Assembly: GCA_019925795.1 (NCBI GenBank) | Contig: CM034300.1 | Location: forward strand, 38,807,135 to 38,871,134 | DNA: 64,000 nucleotides | Source of the DNA: Dendrobium chrysotoxum | Lineage: Eukaryota > Streptophyta > Magnoliopsida > Asparagales > Orchidaceae | Direction of reading: 5' to 3' | Shown here: one piece after another, positions 34,837-44,839 of the stretch | Numbering within the stretch: the first letter of the stretch is position 1 | How the letters are laid out: each line of letters begins with the position of its first letter | Notes under the pieces: generated by a model | Databases searched by the model: none | Told to the model about the DNA's origin: nothing | What the model saw: the letters and a program-made list of their open reading frames with translations, nothing else | Translations under genes and position numbers: made by a program

Positions 34837-37198
34837 TTAATGAAAATTGTTCAATATTCCCATAGGAACTAATGAATGAGTTGATAGAAATACAGGAGGA
34901 GAAAGAAAAGTCAATTTAATAAGAACCAGTCTTCTTGCTAAAGAGATAAATTTGTTACCCCAAGCATTCATTCTATTCAAAGCCTTCTCCATCATATTCT
35001 GAAAATCTAAAATAATTAGTCTTCTCAAAATAATCTTCACACCAAGATAACTCATTTCGTTCACAACTTTCAAACCCAAACAACAAGAAATAATTTTTTC
35101 TTCTTCTTTTTAATAGTTTTACCAAACAAAATATAGGACTTTTATTTATTAACATTTTGTCCAGACCATTTGTAATAATCCCTTAGAATTTTATTCACCT
35201 TCTTCACACCTCTTGTATTTACTTCAAAAAAAATAAGAATATCATTAACATATAATAAATGAGATATCTTTTGTGCATTTGGAGAAATTTTAACTCCAAC
35301 TTTCCTTCCTCTTTGAAGAAATGCATTTGTTAAAAGTTGTGAAAACATTATGAATATATAGGGAGACCCCTAAAACTGCTTCTTACTTCAATCCAATTTG
35401 ATTTATTACCATTAACAAAGATGGAAATCTAGGATCAACAACACATTCGAATAAAAGGTTTGAGAATTTGATTAGAAAACTAAAATAATTCAACACTTGT
35501 ATTAATGTAGACCAGACCATGCTATCTTTTATTGAGAAAGTAAAATATGATCAGATAGAGACCGACCTTTAACAAATGCATCTTGGTCTTTAGAAATAAT
35601 TTTAGGAAGAATTATTATCAATATATTCAGGAACATTCTGGCCACAATCTTGTAAATAGACAAACAAAGACTAATTGGATGGAAATGAGTAGAAACCAAA
35701 GGATTATCTACTTTAGGAATGAGTACAATAAGAATATCCTTCCATTCAGTACACATCAACATCTTCATTTATAATGGTCCAATAAGCTTTGATAAAGGAG
35801 TAATTAATCCCATGAATCCTAGGTGTTTTATAAGTTCCAAGATGTTTAATCACCTCAACAAATTCATCCTTAGAAAAATTGGCTTCCAAAAACAATTTAT
35901 CACTATCTTCGAGAACATGAAATGGAGAAGGCCATCCATACAGAACATAATTCCTATCCCTCCATTTCTTCTTAAAGAAATTTTAAAAAATTTCTTCAAG
36001 GCTTTTCTGATTCGCAACAACCAAACCATTATTGTCATAAATTTGATTAATCCAATTCCCATTCCTTCTAGCACTTGCAAATTCATGAAAAAACTTAGAA
36101 TTTGTATCACCTTCTTCCATCCATTTAGCTTTAGCCCTTTACCTTCACCAAGAACTCAACTAAGCAAGCGTAATATTTAACTCATTAACCTTAGCTCTAA
36201 GTAAAAATAATTTATCTTTAGAAAGAAAACCAACAACCAATTCCTCCATTTCCAATTCGAAAATATCCTTTTTAAGATCTTCTTTCAAAACCCTAAAATC
36301 TTGAAGTTTAGATTTACCCCAATAGTATAAAGCTTTTAAGGTTCTTTTAAATTTTTTGTTGAGGATTTGAGTAGCTTCACCCCCAACAAATTTATTTTAG
36401 GATTTCAAAACTATAGTAGACTAAGCCTGATATAAAGCCCACACATCTTTAAATATAATAGTCCTTTTTTGACAAATTCTAGAATGGAAAAGATTTAAAA
36501 TAATAGGATAATGGTCCGAAGTAACTATAGCAAAATGTCAAACAATCACCAGATGAACATCATTAAAAACATTTGAATTTAATAAACATCTATCCAATCT
36601 TTCCAAAATATGAGCTCCTCCTCTTTTACTGTTGCACCAAGTATATTTAGGATCCATAACACTAATTTCATGATAATCATTATTATTATTCATGAACATC
36701 TTCATTTCCTAAGGCCCTTGAGAAAAGTCAAAGTTTTTACCTCCCCTTTTATCTTCTTGAGAAAAAATACAATTGAAATCCCCTCCAATAACAGAAGGAA
36801 TATCATTAGATGAAAAAAATTCTAGAATATTCCCCAAAATCCTCCTTCTATAAATATCCTTACTCCCATATACAATAGAAATTAGCTAAACTCCTTTATT
36901 TATGACATTTAGTTCTCCAATAAAAAATTGAGAAGAGGCTTTGATTAAAGAAAAAGATGCGATGTCAGATCTCCATAAAATAAGAATTCCACCAGATCAT
37001 CCATCAGAAGGAAAAAAGGAAAAAAAAATCCCAATCAACACTAATGAAACTATTGAATTCCAATCTATAAATAGAATAAATTTTAGTCTCCCCAAGCCCA
37101 ACAAAAAATAAATCAAAATCTTTCATAAACTCCTTTAAGTAAAGAGAAGCTTCCTTTTTTTTAGCCCCTCTATAATTCCAGAAAGCAATGGAAGACAT
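34837..37198 (-). pseudogene. Second LINE ORF2: endonuclease and reverse transcriptase relic
   Basis: The minus-strand ATG at 37198 starts MSSIAFWNYRGAKKKEASLY, an endonuclease N-terminus, followed by GGILILWRSD, VIGGDFNCIFS, YTWCNSKRGG and SDHYPIIL. The linker has KAKWMEEGDTNSKFFH. RT begins with WKDILIVLIPKVDNP and FHPISLCLSIYKIVARM (35529-35768) and continues with KISHLLYVNDILIFFE (35142-35348). The catalytic box (FADD in L1 elements) reads YVND, with the first Asp replaced by Asn. The last part, GLKVVNEMSYLGVKIILRR (34837-35079), is just past the palm. Frames change several times and the C-terminal third is absent. Confidence 0.8.
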
Positions 37199-37204
37199 TA
37201 GTGA

Positions 37205-39169
37205 CTTAAACGGAAAGGACCCCCACTCCTTTCTTGATTCAACACATCAAATTTCCTATTTTTAGGAAGAATTTTAACCTGGCCTAATGGCTTAAGTTCA
37301 TTATGAAGTTTAAATTTAATAGCACCTGAACTACCATCATTAACACCATTAGCAGTAGATACAATAGGATCTTTAATTTTATGACCTTTCATGTTAGCAA
37401 TAACATCACCTTCCAAAATAGAAACATCTTTACAAGAATCTTCCACAATTACTTCCTCATCAATAATCCCATCAAAAGCTTTAAAGTTGTTACCAACAAT
37501 AGGAATTACAAATGAAAGAACTCATACCAGATTCCATATGGATCGAAGAATCATTCCGATTATCATTAGAAATTTTCCTTTCAGGCATAGTTCGATACAT
37601 CACAGCAACTTCATCTAGTGCAGTAGCTTTATCTAAGGATTGAACAACACGATCTACAATTGGAATCATAGAAATATAACTTTTGATAGATGACCTAGCT
37701 GGCTGTAATCTATTGGGAACAACTTTCCACACCATCGAAATGGTTGGATGTTTTATTTACAAATGAACATTTTGAAATCGATTTTTAATAATTTTTTTAA
37801 AAGAAGGTTTTGTCCTCCTACCATAATTAACATGTATCCAAGGACCATATGAGGCATTTTTTCCAAGTTTAGCAATATAAGCAACTCTAGCAATATTAAA
37901 AACTCCAGAATTAAAACCAACAGATATTGGATTACCCTCAATAGAAAAAACTTTGTTGCCATCCAACCTATTCGTCAAACAATCATCATTTTTGTGACTA
38001 ATCCTTCCACATTTAAAACAAAATGAAGAAATTTTCTCAAATTCAATCTTTTGGAAGAAACAACCAGTCGATCCTTTAACCCAAACTCCCAATGGAAGCT
38101 GACAGTAAAGCTTAATATGAATACAAACTCTTGCTTATTCTCTTCTTCCCCATTAAAACATGCTACCATCAATCAAAAAAGGTATACCAACCTTAAAGGA
38201 AATTCTAGTAACATTTATCTCATACCAACATTACAATGGTAATTGAGGCATTATTATCCAGGTCAGAGATGACAATCCCTTCAATGATGTAGGAGAAAAA
38301 GTAGGAGACCATTTATCAATACCTATAATATGCCCACTCACAAACCAAGGTCCCCCATTTTCCTTCCATAGATGGAAAAGAACACAAAACCTAGCCTAAT
38401 CTAAGAATAACAAGAAAAATCTTACCAAATTGAATCCATTGACATCGTAATTCAAAAGAAATAAATTGAAAAGGAATGTTTTTACTAGATACTTTAATAA
38501 CAACTGCATTTTTAAGCTTTTGAGTATTTTCCAACTCCTTTGCAACATGAAGTTTAACAGCATTCCCATCTTATGTTAGAACTAAATCAAAGCTAGAAAA
38601 TTCAACTTTAATGGTAGGTCATTTATTCCAAACTCTAGGAGAAAAATTCTTCAAGCTCGAATCTGTCAGTGGCACATCTGTATTGCTAACATTCATTTCA
38701 GGCAATCCTACAGTGCCATTTATCCCATCAGCACAACCCTTATTAAGTGGCACATTTGTATTTATAGTATTTAAATATGAAGCCAATAAAAATTTGAATT
38801 TAACATGCGAAATCTATTAACAAAAATCTTCATTCCCGAAGAAGATGAGGCCTTAGAATCATTAGCCCCCTTAATAACATCATTTTACAATTTAAAACCC
38901 TTAACAAACCAAGGACTTTTAAAAGCAATATCATCTACTATGCATTTGCCTTTACCAGTAACATGAAAACTACTTTTTAACATAGGAGAACCTTGCTCTT
39001 TAATCACCGAAGGAACTTCTAGCATTCTTTTCTTTTGGAATGAAAAAGATATATTCGAAACAACAAACGAACGAACTTCATTTGAACCACTAGAAGCTTT
39101 GACATTCAATTTTGAAGGAAGGCATGCCAGAGCAGCAGTAGCAAATGGCTGACGACCATCTGCTTCCAT
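37205..39169 (-). pseudogene. Second LINE ORF1: DUF4283-type protein with intact zinc knuckle
   Basis: The minus-strand ATG at 39169 starts MEADGRQPFATAALACLPSK. Segments follow in interrupted frames: FHVTGKGKCIVDDIAFKSPW (about 38970-38890); a DUF4283-like middle; then GVWVKGSTGCFFQKIEFEKI and the CCHC knuckle CFKCGRISHKNDDC (37757-38092), with all four metal ligands present. The C-terminal tail follows (37198-37446 and 37490-37735). It ends a few bases before the ORF2 ATG at 37198, the usual tight ORF1-ORF2 spacing. Function by family: RNA-binding partner of ORF2 protein. Confidence 0.75.
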
Positions 39170-39435
39170 AAGCAAAAATGCCGCAAAAAAAGCAGAAAAG
39201 AAAAATTTGAAAAAAGTGAAATGTCTCTCTCTAGAAAAAGTAACACTTTCTCTATAGAAAATGGTACCAAACAAGTATTATTCAATTGGAATTGAGGATT
39301 GTGGGGATAATTAAATGGGTATAATGAGGGATAGCTCAGTGTAATTTTAGGATGTGTTGCAAGATGGGGAAGGGTTTCTAGGGTTTGTGGATAGGTAGTA
39401 TAAAGTGTAGAGGTGTTTAGAAGAGGCGTCATCAT

Positions 39436-39989
39436 TTTTAGGTTGCTTGAAAGGAGCTTGGCTGATTGATTAACAAGAAATAAAAATAAAAATTGAATTA
39501 TCTTGAAATGAGATGATAAAATAATAATATATGTTTAGACAATCAAACATCATTAAATAAAATGGAAATATAAACCACCAAGCTATATTTGAAGGTAACA
39601 CCACATAGAAGGAACATATTTTTCAATTTCAATTCATCGTACAATATTTTCCTGCAGTATATAAGAGTACACAATGAAAAAAAAAAGAATGTTGGTAGCG
39701 CCCAACTCCAAGTCCAAGGAGGGGGCCAAACTGTTCTAAATTTATGAGTCTCTTAAAACATGCTATCACTTGACTGAGTTAACACTTGAACATTTTGATT
39801 AGCATTTGAATATGGTGAAATAGACCTTAAGCTTCCTAGATGGATTTTTATAAATTTAACACTGGAATTGCTTGGGTTGACTAGTAGTGATCTAATTGAA
39901 CTAATGGACTAAATTAAGCTTGCTTGTATGGCTACTTCTATATGGTGATATGGCTCTTAAAATTTAGCAATTAGCCTAGTTCAAAAATC
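39436..39989. other. Unassigned flank between LINE and Sirevirus
   Basis: I see no gene. It contains a 10-bp A tract near 39680 and is otherwise unremarkable AT-rich sequence. It is the left target flank of the Sirevirus. Confidence 0.4.
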
Positions 39990-39994
39990 AAGAT
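39990..39994. repeat. Target-site duplication AAGAT (left copy)
   Basis: AAGAT lies immediately before the LTR terminus TGAAAGTCC. The identical pentamer follows the other LTR at 51471-51475. Five base pairs is the normal copia duplication. Confidence 0.9.
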
Positions 39995-41736
39995 TGAAAG
40001 TCCAAATAGGTTATTAGACCTATTGCTTACGTCCCTAGGCTAACCAAGAGGGGGGGTGAATTGGTCCTTTTAAAAATTTCTCTTGTAATTTTGAAAAAAT
40101 TTTATTTTAAGAACTAATGCAAATCATACAGTATGATCTACCTTCGTAGAGTACGAACAGAGTGATTTACAATGCTTTTTTTTTTAATCTCAGAAATTTA
40201 ACCACAGAAAAGTAAAATGCATAAAAGTAATAGTGCAAAAAAGGAAAAAGTAAGAACAAAAAACACTAGAATTTATAGTGGTTCGGTCAAACACGACCTA
40301 CATCCACTCCCTAGAGACTCCTTCTCTAGGTATTGCACTAAACTTAAGTGACTCTCCTTATACCCCCACAGCAAGGCGGAGAAGCATTACAAACTCTCTT
40401 CCACCAACTCGGTGCAGTAGAGAACCGACATCCTTTTTCACTCTCCAAGTGATGGCAGAGAACCGACATCTTTTTTCATTCTCCAAGTGACGACAGAGAA
40501 CCGATCGTCCTTTTTAACCCTCCTGATGATGGCAGAGAACCAAGCATCCTTTTTCACCCACCTGGTGACGGTAGAGAACCAGACCTTCTTCAAAGATCTT
40601 CTCTCAAGTGTCTTCAAGGAGATAGGGATGTGACTCAAAGTACAAACAATGAAATCCTCACTATTTGACAACCTTGTGAATCCCCTCACAATTTTCACTC
40701 CAAAGATCTCACACACCTCACTCTCAATCACTCTCCCTTTTCACTCTCCTTTCCACTCTAAAGAAGAAATTCATAGAAGCATCTTCCTACAAGTCAGTTT
40801 AAAGGTCCTTAAATACTAAGGACAAGAAAAATCATCCAAAAATGGAATTTTTCAAGTTTCACGCATCCCGATCGTCCCGTATGATCGATCTTCGTACTGT
40901 ACGAATAGTTCAAATCCTTGAACGATTCATCTTGTACGATCCCATATGAACCTAAAACAGAGCTGTTCGTACCATAAAATCTTCTGTACGAATTATATTT
41001 CATATTATATGAATAGTTCAAAAATGAGTGATTCATCCCATACGAACCAGTACGAACAAAAAATAGAGCCGTTCGTACCACAAAACCTTCTATATGAACT
41101 ATATTTCATACTGTATGAATAGTTCAAAAAATAAACGATTCATCCTGTACGAACCAGTACGAACCAAAAATAGAGCCGTTCGTACCACAAAACCTTCTGT
41201 ACGAACTATATTTCGTACTATATGAATAGTTCAAAAAATAAATGATTCGTCCCATACAAACCAGTACCAACCAAAAATAGAGCCGTTCGTACCACCAAAT
41301 GTTCTGTACAAATTACATTTCATATTGTATGAACTGAACTTAGAAAAATTTTCAAGCCATATACGTTCGTTGTGGAGGACATGTAATACATATCATCCCG
41401 TAGGATATAATATCGTACTGTACGATCAGTTTTAAAATTTAAGTTTTTTGCTCACCCATTATGTGTGTGTGCACACTTATCCAACTTACAATCACACTTT
41501 CTCAAACTCAAGAAAAATAAGAAATACCGACTTCACTTTTAGTAAATATTAACAAATGACTTTGAAGTCTTCAATATTCTGGAGTGTTAATATCTTGAAA
41601 AACATGTTAGTGCACACAAAAAGAAACTCCAATATATGTTAGGAGAAGAATAAAACAAATAATAAGCTTTTGTAATCATTAAAAATAATTTGTATCAAAA
41701 TTTTCTTGAACGAATGGATTTACACAAATCATAACA
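39995..41736 (-). repeat. 3' LTR of the Sirevirus (1742 bp)
   Basis: The plus-strand termini are TGAAAGTCC and AAATCATAACA, giving a minus-strand LTR of form TGTTATGA...TTTCA. Reading on the minus strand: U3 with palindromes (41430-40860) including ATCGTACTGTACGAT at 41412-41426 and four ~107-bp tandem units (about 41340-40920); a TATA-like stretch AGTATTTAAGG near 40815; then the transcribed part with four to five ~42-bp units containing GCAGAGAACC (40600-40395); and the U5 end. It matches 49732-51470 throughout. Confidence 0.95.
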
Positions 41737-41750
41737 ATCTCCCCCCTTTT
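41737..41750 (-). other. Polypurine tract of the Sirevirus
   Basis: On the minus strand AAAAGGGGGGAGAT lies directly against the LTR start TGTTATGA. Further PPT-like tracts lie nearby at 41825-41835, 41851-41864 and 42079-42093 (GGGGGA or AAAAGGGAGAG on the minus strand). Such duplication is known for Sireviruses. Confidence 0.9.
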
Positions 41751-42373
41751 GATGATGGTAAAACATTTATTTGTTTGATTTAACCATTTAATTCACATGT
41801 CTCCTAAACTTCCACTAAATGTACACTCCCCCTAAGTAAATGATCTCCTAAGGTCCCCCTAAAGAAATGACATATCCTAAACAAGGGATGAAAGGAGGTT
41901 TGATGATCTAACATACTGAATAAGCGAAGGGAAGGGTAAGAAAAACAAACAAGATATGCAATACAAGCACTACACACAAGCACATACAACACAAACACAT
42001 ACACAAGCATCTAAAAATAAAATTAAATTAAATGCAACAAGTCAAACAAAGTCAATCAAACAAAGTCAATCAATAAAACTCTCTCCCTTTTGACAACAAT
42101 AAAAAGGGACACTCAAATTAGTTGAGAAGTTGAATAATGTTAAACAAAGGTTAACTACAATATTCAAATCAAATGTAAAAAGTAAAAACTCAAAAAGATC
42201 TAGATTATATATTATAATAAGGAGAAGAAAAGTTGATCTAAAATAGTAATGTATTAGACAAATTAGTAGCCACTACTTTTGCACAAAAGATGAAATAAAA
42301 TTACCAAATTTCTAAGTCAAAAGTGACAATCATTGATTAGTGAACTTGGAGAAAATGCTAAAGGAAAGAACAA

Positions 42374-42540
42374 TTGGCGACATTAGGCATCTTTTCAAAG
42401 TGTGGGCTAATTTTGTGCCTCTTTCTAGATTTGGCAACATTGCGCATCTTCTATTGTATGACACACTTTGTGCCTCTTTCTAGATTTGGGGACATTGCGC
42501 ATCTTTTCAAGTAGGGCACATTTTGTGTATCTTTTTAAGC
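42374..42540. repeat. Three tandem ~56-bp units in the Sirevirus 3' region
   Basis: Units start at about 42374, 42429 and 42486. Each begins TTGG-GACATT-G-GCATCTT and contains TTTTGTG-CTCTTTCTAGAT or a variant. The repeat lies between ORF3 and the main PPT. The plus-strand frame 42468-42665 crosses it and is not credible. Confidence 0.75.
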
Positions 42541-43126
42541 TTGGCTTGGTTTGTTTTCATTTAATAGGATTCTTTCCAACAACACTATCTCTGGGTCACG
42601 ATTATAATAATCAACACTTTGATATAGAATATGAAAGTAATATTAAGACATCAAATATACAATAATTTTGGCTAAGTAATACATGTCTAAAATAAGATAA
42701 ATTAAGAACTTCTAATATACACCAAATCATAATGAAATCTAAATATTTTGAGAATTTAAAGTTATGCATAGAATTTTCTATTGTAATATAAACTCAATTA
42801 ACATTTAAGAAATTTAATCAACTACAATTGAGTGTTTTAGAATTAGTAAATTCCAGTCATACTCATTATCACAGAATAATATGCACATAAACACTGAACT
42901 TTTTCATTCCATGATATCAATTTAAACAACTAATCATAGTAAGCTTTCACATTATAACCACAATCACATAAGATTTAACTTACTACTCCCAATAATCAAA
43001 GAAAAAACAAACAACCACAAGCACAATCAACTACAACTCAAAGCACAATCAACAAATAAGCCAACTACTAAGAAGAATAACAAAAATAATCACATCCATA
43101 GCCAAGCCAAGAAAACACAAATCCTG

Positions 43127-44218
43127 CTAGTTATTTGAGGGACCCTGATCTGGAGGAGGTGGTGGAGCACCGAATAGAGAAAAGTAGCTATTAAGTGTTA
43201 CAATATTTATATTCATAGACTCAAATTGGTCCCTTATCCACCCCCTATCTTTTTTGTACTGATCATCCTGCTTCTTCAGGTGCTCCTCCATATGATCAAA
43301 TCTTTGATCAAGTATATCAAATCGCTGGACCATATCCTGGTAGAAATCTTGGTTGGGTCCAGGGGCAGGTGTAGGAGCAGGTGCAGCTTCATCATCAGAA
43401 CTGATTACATTTTCATCTCTCCCAAAAAGTGCTCAAAAAGAGGCATCAGTGAAATAGAGTGGGAGTTCAGAAGGACCGTCAGGATGAATTATGTTGTATT
43501 TCTTTTCAAGGATATAACAGATTACATGACCAAGAGCAATATTCTTCTTCCTCTTCACATTGGGATGGCCATTATCAGTAAGGTAAAAAATGTAGTCCAA
43601 AATCAATTGGGCTTCATCGACAGGTTGACCAAACATTATCAGGTAAGTGACAGAAGAGAGAAGAGGGGTCATGTTTACTCTATCTCCTGCTTTAGGAATG
43701 ATGGAAGTCCTAAGAATATGTTGAATAATTCAGGCATTTTGGTTCAAGGTGTCGACTCAAGGAACGTGAGTTGGTTGGCTTACACCTCTAATGACCTGAT
43801 TGACTTTAGACCAGTCATAGTCAGATCGAGCAGTTAAAGTATGTGCAATTATGCCCAAAGTTCTTAGATGAAAATATTCTCTTAAATCCTCCTTGGTAAT
43901 TTCTATTCTTTGTTTCAGGACATAGGATGAGACCCTCGTATGATCCTGACTAAAAGTCATGTTGGCTAGAAATACATGAAAAAGGTTTTTATTGTATGAG
44001 TAGATCATTATGAGAAGAAAAGAAAACTGGATAGCATCGAATAGAGGCATTACTACAAAATGGAGGTTTTCCTACAGTAGAATGCAGGAAGGAGTGATTT
44101 TTGATGCAGCATACCTACAGTATGCCTCTTCATTTTGTCTGCTCAAAAAATTATCATCCCAATCCCTCCTAGAAGATGTCCCTCTAGATTGACGCACTCT
44201 CTTGCCGCTTCCTGACAT
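43127..44218 (-). pseudogene. Sirevirus ORF3 (plant transposon-protein-like domain plus coiled coil), four internal stops
   Basis: One uninterrupted minus-strand frame of 364 codons runs from the ATG at 44218 to TAA at 43127-43129, broken only by TAG at 44072-44074 and TGA at 43757-43759, 43730-43732 and 43433-43435 (codons 49, 154, 163, 262). Each stop is one C-to-T step from CAG or CGA. The N-terminus is basic (MSGSGKRVRQSRGTSSRRDW). Residues ~60-262 carry FHVFLANM, LKQRIEITKEDLREYFHLRT, HILRTSIIPKAGDRVNMTPL and VICYILEKKYNIIHPDG, reminiscent of the putative plant transposon protein domain (PF20167 type), an attribution made from memory. A Pro/acidic linker, a charged coiled-coil stretch (RFDHMEEHLKKQDDQYKKD) and a proline-rich tail (APPPPPDQG) follow. 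Sirevirus ORF3s are often called env-like; I see no signal peptide or clear membrane anchor. Function unknown. Confidence 0.75.
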
Positions 44219-44277
44219 CTCTATATTGTGCTCTGAAGTGTTTGAAGTGAAGGTGAAATGAGAGAAAACGACCCTCC

Positions 44278-44670
44278 TTTATATAGAAAATCAATTCAAT
44301 CGTACTGTACGAACCCATTTCATACAAGACGAAATTAATTTCATCCAGGATGAACGAAAGCAGTCAAAATGAAACGGTTTTTAATAAACTGCTCGTCCTG
44401 AGGCATCTTTTCATACAGGCATTTTGACTTCCCGATCGTATAGATGATGATGTGTTCGTCCGGGATGATCAGGATATTAAAGGATTGTTCAGGTGATGGT
44501 TAGGTTCGTCCTTATCCAAATTGACACATGGATCGTACAGACGAAAATGTGTTTATTCGGGATGATCAACACTAATAATTAACACTAACCGTGAATCCTC
44601 CCCTTTCATACAGACAAAAACTCCTACAATCGTACTGTACGATGATGTCATCGTACAATATAAATATATA
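44278..44670 (-). promoter_or_regulatory. Putative internal promoter of ORF3: TATA box with upstream palindromes
   Basis: On the minus strand TATATAAAGGAGGG (TATA core 44285-44278) lies about 60 bp before the ORF3 ATG, leaving room for a start site and a short leader. Upstream are ATCGTACTGTACGAA (44299-44313), TTCATCCTGGATGAA-type words near 44340, CATCCCGGACGAA words near 44460, and the 15-bp inverted repeat ATCGTACTGTACGAT (44629-44643). These are the same palindromes as in the LTR U3, which also sit upstream of a TATA-like box. The layout is seen directly; promoter activity is inferred. Confidence 0.5.
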
Positions 44671-44839
44671 AAGAAAAAATAAGTTTCGTCACTCCAACTC
44701 TTCAGGTTTCTAGCACCCAATTAAAGACTAACACAAAGCAAGACAAGAAAATTTTTTAATTTTTAAAGAATAACACATAAGAAAACCACAAAAACACAAT
44801 AGACTAGAAACAAACTAATAAACACTAACAAAACAAAAT

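Larger units (their letters stand above)
34796..39435 (-). mobile_element. Second L1-type LINE, 3'-truncated
   Basis: This minus-strand LINE has ORF1 (39169 to about 37205) and ORF2 starting at 37198. It ends shortly after the RT domain near 34837; the zf-RVT and RNase H parts found in the first LINE are missing. On the minus strand the end passes into an A-rich tract with AAAAAGAAATAATAATAA and AAAAAAAGAAG words. That could be a degenerate tail of a prematurely terminated copy or simply A-rich flank. No target duplication was found by eye. Sequence and codon choices differ from the first LINE, so they belong to different families. Confidence 0.75.

Noticed and set aside
40278..41081. Open frames in the Sirevirus LTRs with similar products in both LTRs (also 50011-51029)
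   Set aside because: Their similarity reflects LTR identity; the repeated residues come from ~42-bp and ~107-bp tandem DNA units.
43226..43837. Plus-strand open frame of 203 codons, the longest plus-strand frame in the Sirevirus
   Set aside because: It is the antisense shadow of ORF3, whose minus-strand frame has a real ATG, a promoter-like region and domain-like motifs.
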